Shown: positions 19,564 through 33,132, counted from the stretch's first letter. The stretch is 64,000 bases of DNA from Telluria aromaticivorans (GCF_013003915.1 NZ_JABAIV010000008.1:172949-236948); one strand, 5' to 3'. The notes: generated by a model from the sequence alone, not told the origin. Made by a program: numbers and translations.

Positions 19564-21876
19564 ATGGATTCGTCATCGGACAAAAAAGAAGAATTGCGTC
19601 AACAACTGCGTGCTGCAGCGCTCGAGTACCACCAGATTCCTCGCCCCGGCAAGATCAGCGTTACCCCGACCAAGGGCCTGCTGAACCAGCGCGACCTCGC
19701 CCTGGCCTATTCGCCCGGCGTGGCCGCGCCGTGCGAAGAGATCGTCAAGGACCCGGCCAATTCGTTCAAGTACACGGCGCGCGGCAACCTCGTTGCGGTG
19801 ATCACCAACGGCACCGCCGTCCTTGGCCTGGGCAATATCGGCCCGCTGGCCTCGAAGCCGGTCATGGAAGGCAAGGGCGTGCTGTTCAAGAAGTTCGCGG
19901 GCATCGACGTCTTCGACATCGAGATCAACGAGAACGACCCGGACAAGCTGGTCGACATCATCGCCTCGCTCGAACCGACTTTTGGGGGCATCAACCTCGA
20001 AGACATCAAGGCGCCGGAGTGCTTCTACATCGAGCGCCAGCTGCGCGAGCGCATGAAGATCCCGGTCTTCCACGATGACCAGCACGGCACCGCGATCATC
20101 GTCGGCGCGGCCATCCTGAACGGCCTGAAGGTCGTCAACAAAGACCTGAAAAACTGCAAGCTGGTGGTTTCCGGCGCCGGCGCGGCCGCCTTGGCCTGCC
20201 TCGACCTGATCGTCGACCTCGGCTTCCCGATCGAGAACATTTTTGTTACCGACCTGGCCGGCGTGGTCTACAAGGGCCGCGCGGAACTGATGGACCCGGA
20301 CAAGGAACGCTTCGCGCAAGAGACGCCGCACCGTTCGCTGGCCGAGGTGATCCCCGGCGCAGACATCTTCCTCGGCCTGTCGGCCGGCGGCGTCCTGAAG
20401 CAGGACATGGTCGCCTCGATGGCGCCGAACCCGCTGATCCTGGCGCTGGCCAACCCGAACCCGGAAATCCTGCCGGAAGACGTCAAGGCCGTGCGCAGCG
20501 ATGCGATCATCGCCACCGGCCGTTCGGACTACCCGAACCAGGTCAACAACGTGCTCTGCTTCCCGTACATGTTCCGCGGCGCCCTCGATTGCGGCGCCAC
20601 GACCATCACCCGCGAAATGGAAATCGCGGTGGTGCATGCGATCGCCGACCTGGCCCACGCCGAGCAGTCGGACATCGTGGCCTCGGCCTATGGCATCACC
20701 AACCTGTCCTTCGGCCCGGAATACCTGATCCCGATGCCCTTCGACCCGCGCCTGCTGACGCATATCGCCCCGGCGGTGGCCAGGGCGGCGCAGGAAGGCG
20801 GCGTGGCAACGCGCCCGATCGCCGACATGGAAGCCTACGCCGAGACCCTGCAGCAGTTCGTCTACCGCAGCGGCACCTTCATGAAGCCGCTGTTCTCGAT
20901 GGCCAAGGCGGCGCAGGCGGAGACCAAGCGCATCGTCTACGCCGAAGGCGAAGAAGAACGCGTGCTGCGCGCGGTGCAGGTGGTGGTCGACGAAAAGCTC
21001 GCGCGCCCGATCCTGGTCGGCCGCCCGGCGGTGCTGGAAAAGCGCATCGAGAAATTCGGCCTGCGCCTGAAGCAGGGCGAGCATTACGACGTCATCAACC
21101 CCGACTTCGACGAGCGTTACCGCGACTACTGGCAGACCTACCACCAGATGGTGATGCGCAAGGGCGTGACCGTGGACATGGCCAAGCTGGCGATGCGCCG
21201 CCGCCATACCCTGATCGGCGCCATGATGATCCACAAGGGCGACGCCGACGGCATGATCTGCGGCACCTACGGCACCACCTGGACCCACCTGGAGTTCATC
21301 GACAAGGTGCTGGGCCGGCGCGCGGGCGCCAACGTGTACGCCGCGATGAACATCATCATCACGCCGGAGCGCCAGCTGGCGATCCTCGACACCCACGTCA
21401 ACGACAACCCGAACGCCGAGGAAATCGCCGAGATGACCATCATGGCGGCCGAGGAGCTGGAGCGTTTCGGCATCACCCCGCGCGTGGCGCTGCTGTCGCA
21501 CTCCAACTTCGGCACCTCGAACAGCGAGTCGGCGGTCAAGATGCGCGCCGCGTTGGCGCTGGTGCAGCAAAAGGCCCCTGGCCTGGAAGTCGACGGCGAG
21601 ATGCATGGCGATGCGGCGCTCGATTCGAAGATGCGCGCCAAGATCATGCCGCAGTCGACGCTCAAGGGCGACGCCAACATGCTGGTGATGCCGAACATCG
21701 ACGCCGCCAACATCTCGTACAACCTGCTCAAGACGGCTGCCGGCAACGGCATCGCCGTCGGTCCGGTGCTGCTGGGCTGCGCGCGTCCGGTGCATATCCT
21801 GACCCCGTCGGCGACGGTGCGCCGCATCGTCAACATGACAGCGCTGTGCGTGGTCGACGCGGTGTCGCAGCGTTAA
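19564..21876 (+). CDS. maeB: NADP-dependent malic enzyme with phosphotransacetylase-like domain
   Basis: Decarboxylates malate to pyruvate with NADP reduction, supplying NADPH and linking the TCA cycle to pyruvate. The 770-residue protein has an N-terminal malic domain (about 20-150, with [14 protein letters not shown]), an NAD(P)-binding domain (about 160-410, with [12 protein letters not shown] and [14 protein letters not shown]), and a C-terminal PTA-like domain (about 430-765) that in this family binds acetyl-CoA as an allosteric effector. Length is normal for MaeB. The ribosome-binding site AGGAAGG is nine bases before the ATG. The 235-bp upstream gap is notably AT-rich compared with its surroundings. 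Confidence 0.97.
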   Translation: MDSSSDKKEELRQQLRAAALEYHQIPRPGKISVTPTKGLLNQRDLALAYSPGVAAPCEEIVKDPANSFKYTARGNLVAVITNGTAVLGLGNIGPLASKPVMEGKGVLFKKFAGIDVFDIEINENDPDKLVDIIASLEPTFGGINLEDIKAPECFYIERQLRERMKIPVFHDDQHGTAIIVGAAILNGLKVVNKDLKNCKLVVSGAGAAALACLDLIVDLGFPIENIFVTDLAGVVYKGRAELMDPDKERFAQETPHRSLAEVIPGADIFLGLSAGGVLKQDMVASMAPNPLILALANPNPEILPEDVKAVRSDAIIATGRSDYPNQVNNVLCFPYMFRGALDCGATTITREMEIAVVHAIADLAHAEQSDIVASAYGITNLSFGPEYLIPMPFDPRLLTHIAPAVARAAQEGGVATRPIADMEAYAETLQQFVYRSGTFMKPLFSMAKAAQAETKRIVYAEGEEERVLRAVQVVVDEKLARPILVGRPAVLEKRIEKFGLRLKQGEHYDVINPDFDERYRDYWQTYHQMVMRKGVTVDMAKLAMRRRHTLIGAMMIHKGDADGMICGTYGTTWTHLEFIDKVLGRRAGANVYAAMNIIITPERQLAILDTHVNDNPNAEEIAEMTIMAAEELERFGITPRVALLSHSNFGTSNSESAVKMRAALALVQQKAPGLEVDGEMHGDAALDSKMRAKIMPQSTLKGDANMLVMPNIDAANISYNLLKTAAGNGIAVGPVLLGCARPVHILTPSATVRRIVNMTALCVVDAVSQR

Positions 21877-21901
21877 GCAGCGCTTCACCAAGCACGCAGC
21901 A

Positions 21902-21925
21902 GGCGCCGGGCGTGGTCCCGGCGCC
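21902..21925 (+). terminator. GC-rich hairpin after maeB
   Basis: Perfect 9-bp stem GGCGCCGGG-CGTGGT-CCCGGCGCC 25 bases after the maeB stop. No T-run follows, so it is either a weak terminator or an mRNA 3'-end stabiliser. The rest of the 307-bp gap to gmd holds no gene that can be supported, only the gmd leader hairpin noted separately. Confidence 0.45.
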
Positions 21926-22077
21926 ACGAACTGGCGCAGCCGTCATGGGGTGCGTCAGGCCGGAATGTCGGAAAATTTCACCATTTGTCTTCGCGCAAAT
22001 ACAACGGTAACAAACCGTAAGCGGGCGACGAACCCCAGCTGTTTCGAGGCATAATGGCTGGATATCCGTTGCTTTTC

Positions 22078-22100
22078 TTGCACGACTTTCTATCGTGCAA
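22078..22100 (+). promoter_or_regulatory. hairpin in the region upstream of gmd
   Basis: Perfect 8-bp inverted repeat TTGCACGA-CTTTCTA-TCGTGCAA about 84 bases before the gmd start, in an otherwise AT-richer stretch. It is not followed by a U-run, so it is more likely an operator or 5'-leader structure than a terminator. No regulator can be assigned. Confidence 0.4.
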
Positions 22101-22108
22101 GGGTGTGA

Positions 22109-23227
<1,119 letters not shown>

Positions 23228-23228
23228 T

Positions 23229-24170
23229 ATGGAGCGCATGGCCACAGGTGACATCCCGGCATTCATCGGCGGGAGGGAAGGCGAGGGGCGCCGCGCGCTC
23301 ATCACGGGCCTGCGCGGCTTCACCGGCTACTACCTGGCGCAGGAGCTGACCGCTGCCGGCTACCGTGTCTATGGCACCGTCATGCCGGGCGAAGAGCTCG
23401 GCCCCGACATCCATGCGCTCGACCTGTGCGACCGCGAGGCCGTGGCCAGAATGGTCGACGAAGTCCAGCCAGACGTCGTCGCCCACCTGGCCGGCATCGC
23501 CTTCGTGGCGCATACCAATTCCGAACTGATCTACCGCGTCAACGTGGTCGGCACGCGCAATTTGCTGGAGGCGCTCGCTGCCGGGCAGCACCGTCCCACC
23601 AGCGTGCTGCTGGCCTCGTCGGCCAACATTTACGGCAACGCCAACGTCCCCCTGATCGACGAAAACGTCCTGCCTTCCCCGGCCAACGACTACGCCGTCA
23701 GCAAGCTGGCCATGGAATACATGGCGCGCCTGTGGATGGACAAGCTGCCGATCACCATCGCGCGCCCGTTCAACTACACCGGCGTGGGCCAGGCCGAGAA
23801 CTTCCTGCTGCCGAAGATCGTCTCGCATTTCCGCCGCAGCGAGCGCCGCATCGAACTGGGCAACCTGGCGATTGCGCGCGACTTCTCCGACGTGCGCATG
23901 GTCTCGCGTGCCTACCGCCGCCTGCTGGCCGTGGCCCCGGCCGGCGAAGCCTTCAACGTCTGTTCGGGCAGCTCGCACTCGCTGGCCAACCTGATCGACA
24001 TGATGAGCGAGATCGCCGGCTACCACATCGACGTGCACGTCAACCCGGCTTTCGTCCGCGCCAACGATGTGCTTACGCTGGCCGGCAGCAATAGCAAGCT
24101 GACCGCCGTCATCGGCCAGCTCGAACCGACGCCGCTGTCCGAGACGCTGCGCTGGATGTACCTGGCGTGA
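23229..24170 (+). CDS. rmd: GDP-6-deoxy-D-mannose reductase (GDP-D-rhamnose synthase)
   Basis: NAD(P)-dependent reductase of about 313 residues, placed next to gmd. It has an ALITGLRGFTGYYLA Rossmann motif, SSANIYGN, the catalytic YAVSKLAMEYMAR and RPFNYTGVGQ. The sequence and neighbourhood fit Rmd, which makes GDP-D-rhamnose, rather than Fcl/WcaG, which needs both epimerase and reductase residues. An alternative ATG at 23238 has a GGAG close before it. The stop overlaps the GTG start of the next gene. The D-rhamnose product is inferred, not proven. Confidence 0.85.
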   Translation: MERMATGDIPAFIGGREGEGRRALITGLRGFTGYYLAQELTAAGYRVYGTVMPGEELGPDIHALDLCDREAVARMVDEVQPDVVAHLAGIAFVAHTNSELIYRVNVVGTRNLLEALAAGQHRPTSVLLASSANIYGNANVPLIDENVLPSPANDYAVSKLAMEYMARLWMDKLPITIARPFNYTGVGQAENFLLPKIVSHFRRSERRIELGNLAIARDFSDVRMVSRAYRRLLAVAPAGEAFNVCSGSSHSLANLIDMMSEIAGYHIDVHVNPAFVRANDVLTLAGSNSKLTAVIGQLEPTPLSETLRWMYLA

Positions 24171-25306
24171 GTGGCGGCGGTCTCACCGTCGGACTCGGGA
24201 CGACCATGATCGAACCGGGCCTGACCGGCGGCCGCCTCGATGGCATCGGGGTGTATACCCGCGCCCTGATGCGCCACCTCCCACGCACCGGCTGCACCGT
24301 CCTGCCGTATTCGTGGCCGCGCATCCGCGGCGGGAGCGCCGGCATCAGCGTCGGCCAGCCGCTGCCGCAATCCTTCGAAGCCGCTTCCCTGGTCGACCTG
24401 GCCACGCCCGGCGCCCACCGCGTCCACATGCCGGCCGACCTGTTCCACGTCACCGACTACCGCATCGTGCGCATGGACTGCCCGGTGGTGGCGACGCTGC
24501 ACGACGCGCTGCCGATCAAGTATCCCGAATGGTGCAACCCGCGCCTGCGCAGCATGAAAAACTGGCTGCAGCGCAAGGCCGCCGCCAAGGCCGACCACGT
24601 GATCGCGCTCTCGCATTTCGCGATCGACGAACTGGTGGAGTGCTTCGGCGTGAACCCGCACAGGGTCTCGGTGGTGTATTGCGGCGTCGACGACGAATGG
24701 CTCGAGCCGGCGGATGACGCAGCCGTGGCCGCGACCCTGGCCAGTTACAAGCTCACCTCGGGCTACTTCCTCACCGTCGGCACCCTGCAGCCGCGCAAGA
24801 ACGTCGGCCGCCTGCTGGACGCCTACCTGATGCTGCCGAAAGCGCTGCGCGACGAGCGTGCGCTGGTGGTGGTGGGCGCGCGCGGCTGGCGCTGCGAGGA
24901 ACTGGTGGCCCGCCTGGAAGGCGCGCGCGCCGATGGCGAGAACATCGTCTGGCTCGACAAGGTGACCGACCCGGCGCAGCTGCGCCACCTGTTCCTGGGC
25001 GCCGGCGTGTTCGCCTTCCCGTCGCTGTACGAAGGCTTCGGCATCCCGGTGGTGGAGGCGTTTGCCTCGCACGTGCCGGTGGTGGCCTCGAATGCCAGCT
25101 CGCTGCCGGAAGTCACCCAAGGCGCCGCCCTCGACGTCAACCCGCTGGACGCGGGCGAACTGGCCGCCGCCATGCAGACCCTGGCGAACGATGGCATGGA
25201 ACGCGCGCGCTGCATCGCCGCCGGCCGCGCCCGCGCCGAACAACTCACCTGGCACGCCACCGCACGGCAAACCGCCGAGGTGTACCAAACCGTCCTTTCG
25301 CAGTAA
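24167..25306 (+). CDS. GT4-family glycosyltransferase
   Basis: Retaining glycosyltransferase with the GT-B fold, 379 residues. The N-terminal domain starts LTVGLGTTMIEPGLTGGRLDGIGVYTRAL; the C-terminal donor-binding domain has GYFLTVGTLQPRKNVGRLLDA and the E-x7-E motif YEGFGIPVVEA. The GTG start overlaps the rmd stop (GTGA), and starting there keeps the first beta strand; an ATG at 24206 would remove it. Because it sits directly behind gmd-rmd, GDP-D-rhamnose is the likely donor, as for the rhamnosyltransferases of Pseudomonas A-band LPS. That assignment is inference. Confidence 0.88.
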   Translation: MSGGGLTVGLGTTMIEPGLTGGRLDGIGVYTRALMRHLPRTGCTVLPYSWPRIRGGSAGISVGQPLPQSFEAASLVDLATPGAHRVHMPADLFHVTDYRIVRMDCPVVATLHDALPIKYPEWCNPRLRSMKNWLQRKAAAKADHVIALSHFAIDELVECFGVNPHRVSVVYCGVDDEWLEPADDAAVAATLASYKLTSGYFLTVGTLQPRKNVGRLLDAYLMLPKALRDERALVVVGARGWRCEELVARLEGARADGENIVWLDKVTDPAQLRHLFLGAGVFAFPSLYEGFGIPVVEAFASHVPVVASNASSLPEVTQGAALDVNPLDAGELAAAMQTLANDGMERARCIAAGRARAEQLTWHATARQTAEVYQTVLSQ

Positions 25307-25315
25307 GCTCCCAAC

Positions 25316-26485
25316 ATGCGTGTCCTTCATTTCTACAAGACGTACTATCCGGACTCGGTCGGCGGCATCGAACAGGTGATCCGCCAGCTGTGCGTCGGCA
25401 CGACGCGCCTGGGCGTGACCAATACCGTGCTGTCGCTGTCGCGCCAGAAAGACCTGGTGCCGTTCCAGTTCGACGGCCACACCGTGCACCGCGTGCCGCT
25501 GAATTTCGAGATCGCCTCGAATGCCTGCTCGATGCAAGCCCTGGGCGCGCTGGCGCGCATGGCCAATGAGGCCGACGTCGTGCACTACCACTTCCCCTGG
25601 CCCTTCATGGACATGGCGCACTTCGTGTCGCGCGTGAAGAAGCCGACCGTGGTCAGCTACCACTCCGACATCGTTCGCCAGAAGCACCTGCTGCGTCTGT
25701 ACCAGCCGCTCAAGCACCGTTTCCTGCGCAGCGTCGACAGCATCGTCGCGGCCTCGCCGAACTACCTGGCCTCGTCGCCGGTGCTGGCGCGCTACAGCGA
25801 CAAGACGCGCGTGATCACCTACGGCCTGGACAAGACCACCTATCCGGCCGCCGACCCCTGCCGCCTGGCGCACTGGCGCGCGCGGATCGGGCCGAAGTTC
25901 TTCCTGTTCGTGGGCGTGCTGCGCTACTACAAGGGCCTGCACATCCTGCTCGAGGCGGCGCAAGGGCTCGACTATCCGATCGTGATCGTCGGCACCGGTC
26001 CGGAAGAGCAGGCGCTGAAGGAGCAGGCAGGGCGCCTGGGCTTGACCAACGTGGTGTTCACCGGCGCCCTCGACGAAGCCGACAAGGCGGCGCTGCTCAC
26101 GCTCTGCTATGCGCTGGCCTTCCCCTCGCACCTGCGCTCGGAAGCCTTCGGCATTTCGCTGCTCGAGGGCGCAATGTACGGCAAGGCCATGATCTCCTGC
26201 GAGATCGGCACCGGCACCACCTATATCAACATCGGCGGCGAGACCGGCCTGGCGGTGCCGCCGTCCGATCCGCAGGCCCTGCGCGGCGCACTGCGCACGC
26301 TGTGGGGCAACCCCGACCTGGCGCGCCGCATGGGCGCCCAGGCCGAGGCCCGCTACCACGAGCTGTTCACGTCCGAGCAGATGGCGGCGAATTACACGGC
26401 GCTGTACCAGGAACTGGTGGCGCGCAAGGCGACTGCCAGTGCGGGGGGAAGTGTCGGTCTGGCCGGGTTACCGCCGACACCGTAG
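25316..26485 (+). CDS. GT4-family glycosyltransferase
   Basis: Second GT-B glycosyltransferase of the cassette, 389 residues. It starts MRVLHFYKTYYPDSVGGIEQ, with the glycine-rich acceptor loop. It also has VVSYHSDIVRQ, FLFVGVLRYYKGLHILLEA and the donor motif SEAFGISLLEGAMYGKA. It follows the previous gene by nine bases. Its last codon and TAG stop lie inside a REP element (the stop is in CGTAGGG), so its C-terminal residues GLAGLPPTP may have been set by the REP insertion. It probably transfers D-rhamnose or mannose onto a surface glycan or protein. Confidence 0.88.
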   Translation: MRVLHFYKTYYPDSVGGIEQVIRQLCVGTTRLGVTNTVLSLSRQKDLVPFQFDGHTVHRVPLNFEIASNACSMQALGALARMANEADVVHYHFPWPFMDMAHFVSRVKKPTVVSYHSDIVRQKHLLRLYQPLKHRFLRSVDSIVAASPNYLASSPVLARYSDKTRVITYGLDKTTYPAADPCRLAHWRARIGPKFFLFVGVLRYYKGLHILLEAAQGLDYPIVIVGTGPEEQALKEQAGRLGLTNVVFTGALDEADKAALLTLCYALAFPSHLRSEAFGISLLEGAMYGKAMISCEIGTGTTYINIGGETGLAVPPSDPQALRGALRTLWGNPDLARRMGAQAEARYHELFTSEQMAANYTALYQELVARKATASAGGSVGLAGLPPTP

Positions 26486-26517
26486 GGTGGGCGGGTCTTC
26501 CCGCCCGCGCGTTCAAC
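26481..26517 (+). repeat. REP element left of the RAYT gene
   Basis: CGTAGGGTGGGCGGG, loop TCTT, then CCCGCCC and the tail GCGCGTTCAAC. It is the mirror image of the element at 27128-27163, so the RAYT gene is bracketed by two inverted REPs. The TAG at 26483-26485 is also the stop codon of the upstream glycosyltransferase. Confidence 0.85.
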
Positions 26518-26539
26518 GATCGGGTGCGTCACCGCGACG

Positions 26540-27073
26540 CTATTCGAACTCCATCCCGTCACACGCCGGACTCCCACCCCAATCCGCCGAATACACACCG
26601 TCACGCACATAGCGTCCGAACGTCGAATACGGCCACGCTGATGCCGTCGTGACCAACCCATGCTTTACCGGATTGAAATGGATGTAATCCAGATGCCGTT
26701 CCATATCGTGCTCATCCCGAATCTGGTGTTCCCAGAAGCGGCGCTGCCAAAAGGCCCCTGACCCCCGGCGATGCTGTGACTTCGACCGCACCGTGGGATA
26801 CAGGTCGCGGCAAACGTAGGAGACGTGGTGTTTGATCTGCGCCCAGCGCGAGGAGAAGTTGCTGTCTCCGTCGGGCAGAGTCCAGATGCAGTGCAGGTAA
26901 TCCGGCATCAGCACCATGGCGTCGGTGTTGAATGGCAGGCGGCGACGGACCTGTGCGATGGCGTCACGCAGTGCGTTGCGGACCGCGTCGTCGCACAGGA
27001 TGGGGCGTCGGCGGTGGGTGACGACCGTGAAGAAGAAGGTAGTGCCGGTCAGGGCGCGGCGGTAGTGGGGCAT
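26540..27073 (-). CDS. REP-associated tyrosine transposase (RAYT), HUH motif altered
   Basis: Y1 transposase-like protein of 177 residues related to IS200/IS605 TnpA, which in other bacteria handles REP sequences as single strands. Family features: PHYRRALTGTTFFFTVVT at the start, SNFSSRWAQIKHHVS, GAFWQRRFWEHQIRDE, and HLDYIHFNPVKHGLV with a conserved tyrosine (Y130). The metal-binding motif, normally MPDHLHCIW, reads MPDYLHCIW: codon 59 is TAC, not CAC. The first histidine of the HUH pair is therefore missing, which would be expected to weaken or abolish nicking. The frame is otherwise intact. It is flanked at 23 and 54 bp by inverted REPs. Confidence 0.93.
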   Translation of the reverse strand: MPHYRRALTGTTFFFTVVTHRRRPILCDDAVRNALRDAIAQVRRRLPFNTDAMVLMPDYLHCIWTLPDGDSNFSSRWAQIKHHVSYVCRDLYPTVRSKSQHRRGSGAFWQRRFWEHQIRDEHDMERHLDYIHFNPVKHGLVTTASAWPYSTFGRYVRDGVYSADWGGSPACDGMEFE

Positions 27074-27127
27074 CGGCGCATGGTAGAGCCGGTGCCCAGG
27101 TTACGGTGTGCGATGAATCAACCGTTA

Positions 27128-27163
27128 GTTGAACGCGCGGGCGGGGGACCCGCCCACCCTACG
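27128..27163 (-). repeat. REP element right of the RAYT gene
   Basis: GTTGAACGCGCGGGCGGG, loop GGA, then CCCGCCCACCCTACG. It is inverted relative to the element at 26481-26517. On the minus strand its TAG (complement of CTA at 27159-27161) is the stop codon of the REC-HD-GYP gene. Confidence 0.85.
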
Positions 27164-28151
27164 CTTCGGCCCAACGTTGTTGGACGGTGCGCACCGCATC
27201 GATCTGTTCCAGGAACAAATCAACCAGCGCCGGATCGAAATGGCGTCCGCGCTGCTCGCGCAGGAAGGCCAGCGCGTCTTCTTCAGTCCAGGCCTTCTTG
27301 TACGGCCGCTTCGATGTCAGGGCGTCGAACACGTCGGCGATGGCCACGATGCGCCCGACCAGCGGGATCTCGTCGCCGCGCAGGCCGTGCGGATAACCGC
27401 TGCCGTCGTATTTCTCGTGGTGGGTCAGGGCGATCTGGCCTGCCAGCGCCAGCATGCCGCCCTCGTGCTCGCCGATGATCTCGGCGCCGATCGTCACGTG
27501 GCTCTGCATGATCTTCCATTCGTCCGCATCCAACGGTCCGGGTTTCTGCAGAATGCGGTCGGGGATGCCGATCTTGCCGACGTCGTGCATCGGCGCGGCG
27601 TGCAGCAGGTCGTCGGCTTCGGCCTCGGAGAGGCCGGCGGCGATGCCGAGGATGCGCGAGAAGTGGCTCATGCGGATCACGTGCAGGCCGGTCTCGTTGT
27701 CCTTGTACTCGGCCGCGAGGCCCAGGCGCTGGACGATCTCGAGGCGGGTCGCGCGCAGTTCTTCCATGCGCACCAGCGACAGGTGGGTGCGCACGCGGGC
27801 GCGCACGATCGGCGGGCTGACCGGCTTGGTGATGTAGTCCACCGCGCCCGCGTTGAAGCCTTCCAGCTCGTCGGCGGTATCGGTCAGCGCGGTCACGAAG
27901 ATCACCGGGATCGACGCCGTCGCCGGATTTGCCTTGAGCGCGGCGCAGACTTCGTAGCCCGACATCCCCGGCATCATCACGTCCAGCAGGATCAGGTCCG
28001 GGTTTTCCTGGCGCACCAGTTCGAGCGCGCGTGCGCCGTCCTTGGCGAACAGCAGGCGGTAGTGGTCTTGCAGGATCTGGCGCAGCAACTGGAGGTTGCT
28101 GGCCTCGTCATCGACCGCAAGGATCAGCGGCCGGTTGTTGGGTTGGGTCAT
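27159..28151 (-). CDS. REC-HD-GYP cyclic-di-GMP phosphodiesterase response regulator
   Basis: 330-residue RpfG-like protein. The receiver domain (about 8-125) has LAVDDEASNL, phosphoacceptor aspartate in LILLDVMMPGMSG and VDYITKPV. The HD-GYP domain (about 145-325) has ETGLHVIRMSHF, HDVGKIGIPD and HHEKYDGSGYPHGLRGDEIP, so its metal and GYP residues are intact and c-di-GMP hydrolysis is expected. It starts 40 bp after the hybrid kinase on the same strand, and phosphotransfer from that kinase's HPt domain is likely. Its stop lies in a REP element. Confidence 0.94.
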   Translation of the reverse strand: MTQPNNRPLILAVDDEASNLQLLRQILQDHYRLLFAKDGARALELVRQENPDLILLDVMMPGMSGYEVCAALKANPATASIPVIFVTALTDTADELEGFNAGAVDYITKPVSPPIVRARVRTHLSLVRMEELRATRLEIVQRLGLAAEYKDNETGLHVIRMSHFSRILGIAAGLSEAEADDLLHAAPMHDVGKIGIPDRILQKPGPLDADEWKIMQSHVTIGAEIIGEHEGGMLALAGQIALTHHEKYDGSGYPHGLRGDEIPLVGRIVAIADVFDALTSKRPYKKAWTEEDALAFLREQRGRHFDPALVDLFLEQIDAVRTVQQRWAEA

Positions 28152-28191
28152 GCGCGTGCGTCCTGTCGTGCGTGTGCGTAGTGATGGGGTC

Positions 28192-31512
<3,321 letters not shown>

Positions 31513-31731
31513 GGGTGGCTTTTTTGCGTAATTTGGGCATGAGGGGGCCCGAAAGTGTCTCAGCAGTATCGCATTTCCGTAGAGAAATGTCTCGTTGAAC
31601 GCAGGAATCATGCGGGTTTCGCAAGTCTTGTGTAGCGTCGACACCACCTCTTGTCACATGCAGTGTGGAAATTCACGCTGTCCTGATATGCTGTATTTAT
31701 CGACGCGCAAGCGTTGTCCGGGGTCGTCCGT

Positions 31732-32505
31732 ATGTTGTCCAACCGATTCGTTGCGTTTGTCGCATTTGTCGCGGGAGCGATCCCTGTGGCCTGTGCTGCG
31801 CCGGCTGTGGTGTCGGCCGCACCGGCTCGCTTGTACATCACGACCGAACTGTCCGCGCCGTCGGCCATGCTCGACGGGGGACGGGTGGTCGGCATTGCCA
31901 CCGACAAGGTGCGCGAAGCGATGGACCGCGCCGGGGTTGCCTATACCATCGACATGCTGCCCTGGAAGCGTGCTTACAAAGCGGCACTCGAGCGGCCGAA
32001 TGGCTGCGTCTATTCCACCACCCGCACGCCGGACCGGGAGCGGCTGTTCAAATGGGTGGGCCCAACCGACATCGCCCAATGGGTGCTGATCGGGCGCGCG
32101 GACCGCAAGCTGCAGCTGCGTAATCTCGAGGATGCGCGTGGCCTGCGCATTGGCACGTATAACGGGGATGCGCGCGATGCTTACCTGCGGGAGCGCGGCT
32201 TCACTACCGATCCCACGTCCAACGACCTGTCCAATCCGCAAAAGCTGATGTTGGGCCGCATCGACCTGTGGGCTGCCAGCCTGCGCAGCGGCAGCACGGT
32301 GCTGGCGCGCTATGGCTACGACAAACAGCTCGTGCCGCTGCTGGTGTTCAATGAAATCGGCGTTTACCTGGCCTGCAACCGGGCCGTGCCGAACGACGTG
32401 GTCGGGCGGCTGAACAAGGCGTTCGACCAGATTGCACAGGATGGCACCGGGCGCCGCATCGAGCGCCGCTACGAAAACTGGGTGCCGGCTGCGCGCCGGC
32501 GCTGA
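31732..32505 (+). CDS. exported solute-binding protein (SBP_bac_3 type)
   Basis: Periplasmic binding protein of the amino-acid-type family 3, 257 residues, with a signal peptide ending near VACAAPA. Visible features include ITTELSAPSAMLDGGRVVGIATD, DMLPWKRAYKAALE and VGPTDIAQWVLIGRADRKL, and it ends with a lobe typical of short SBP-3 proteins. No ABC permease or ATPase genes are adjacent. It is divergent from the MHYT kinase by 219 bp, so a role as a ligand-binding sensor accessory is possible but unproven. A strong terminator follows. Confidence 0.85.
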   Translation: MLSNRFVAFVAFVAGAIPVACAAPAVVSAAPARLYITTELSAPSAMLDGGRVVGIATDKVREAMDRAGVAYTIDMLPWKRAYKAALERPNGCVYSTTRTPDRERLFKWVGPTDIAQWVLIGRADRKLQLRNLEDARGLRIGTYNGDARDAYLRERGFTTDPTSNDLSNPQKLMLGRIDLWAASLRSGSTVLARYGYDKQLVPLLVFNEIGVYLACNRAVPNDVVGRLNKAFDQIAQDGTGRRIERRYENWVPAARRR

Positions 32506-32523
32506 TGAGGTCGGCGCTGATGA

Positions 32524-32553
32524 AAAAAGGGTGACGCATGCGTCACCCTTTTT
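32524..32553. terminator. Rho-independent terminator after the solute-binding protein
   Basis: Perfect palindrome: A5, GGGTGACGCATGCGTCACCC, T5. The A-run before and T-run after allow it to work in both directions. It lies 18 bp after the solute-binding protein stop codon. Confidence 0.88.
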
Positions 32554-33031
32554 CGTCATGCCTGCGTCCTTTATCGGGACGCTTCTGCCTCAAGCGCAGC
32601 GCTTGCCGCCACGGCGGCGCAGTACATGGGCGGCGCCGAGTGCGAGCAGGATTTTATTGAGCATGATACGGATGGTATAAGATGGAATGGAACTAATTGT
32701 TATGTAATTCAGGTTCGAACAATCTCTCCCGCCGCACTTTCAGGAACTTAAGGATTCGCCAGTGTTGTTCTCGCTTCTAGTGTAAAGTTTATCGACGAAA
32801 TAGGCCAATGCCCGGCGCAAACGCGAGACACGACCGACGTACTCATCTGAAATCAGGGATGGATCGGGAATGCATGTTCGCGGACATGACATGCCTGCCG
32901 TTGGAGGATGCGGCGATGCAGAGCAGTCGGGAAATTCAGAACATTGTCGGGAAAGCTTGCAGCCCGGGAGGGCGCTCACGACGGGAAAGCAGGAGAACTG
33001 GGGACTGCGGGATCGTACTTGCTGCTTGGGG
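32554..33031. other. intergenic region, 478 bp, no confident gene
   Basis: Between the terminator and tRNA-Leu. On the minus strand a 24-codon frame at 32590-32664 (MLNKILLALGAAHVLRRRGG...) has a hydrophobic first half and a basic tail, but no clear ribosome-binding site. A 79-codon minus frame at 32740-32979 shows no similarity I can name. GC content drops around 32650-32790. No repeat of the REP or MITE families is present. Confidence 0.4.
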
Positions 33032-33116
33032 TGGTGCCTCCGGCCGGAATCGAACCGGCACGCCTTACGGCGCTTGATTTTGAGTCAAGTGCGTCTACCA
33101 ATTCCGCCACAGAGGC
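33032..33116 (-). tRNA. tRNA-Leu(CAA)
   Basis: 85-nt class II tRNA including an encoded CCA. The acceptor stem is GCCTCTG with CGGAGGC (one G-U), and the discriminator is A. The D-arm has GGAATTGGTAGACGCA, the anticodon stem-loop is CTTGA-CTCAAAA-TCAAG (anticodon CAA), the long variable arm is CGCCGTAAGGCG, and the T-arm is GCCGGTTCGAATCCGGC. The long variable arm and A discriminator are as expected for leucine. It reads UUG codons. Confidence 0.97.
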
Positions 33117-33132
33117 CCAAGAGCAGCGGCGC

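Noticed and set aside
19573..21927. 784-codon minus frame opposite maeB
   Set aside because: Antisense shadow of a highly conserved enzyme. No start signal or domain.
32740..32979. 79-codon minus frame in the gap before tRNA-Leu
   Set aside because: No similarity, no convincing start signal, and a Ser/Pro/Cys-rich sequence without structure.
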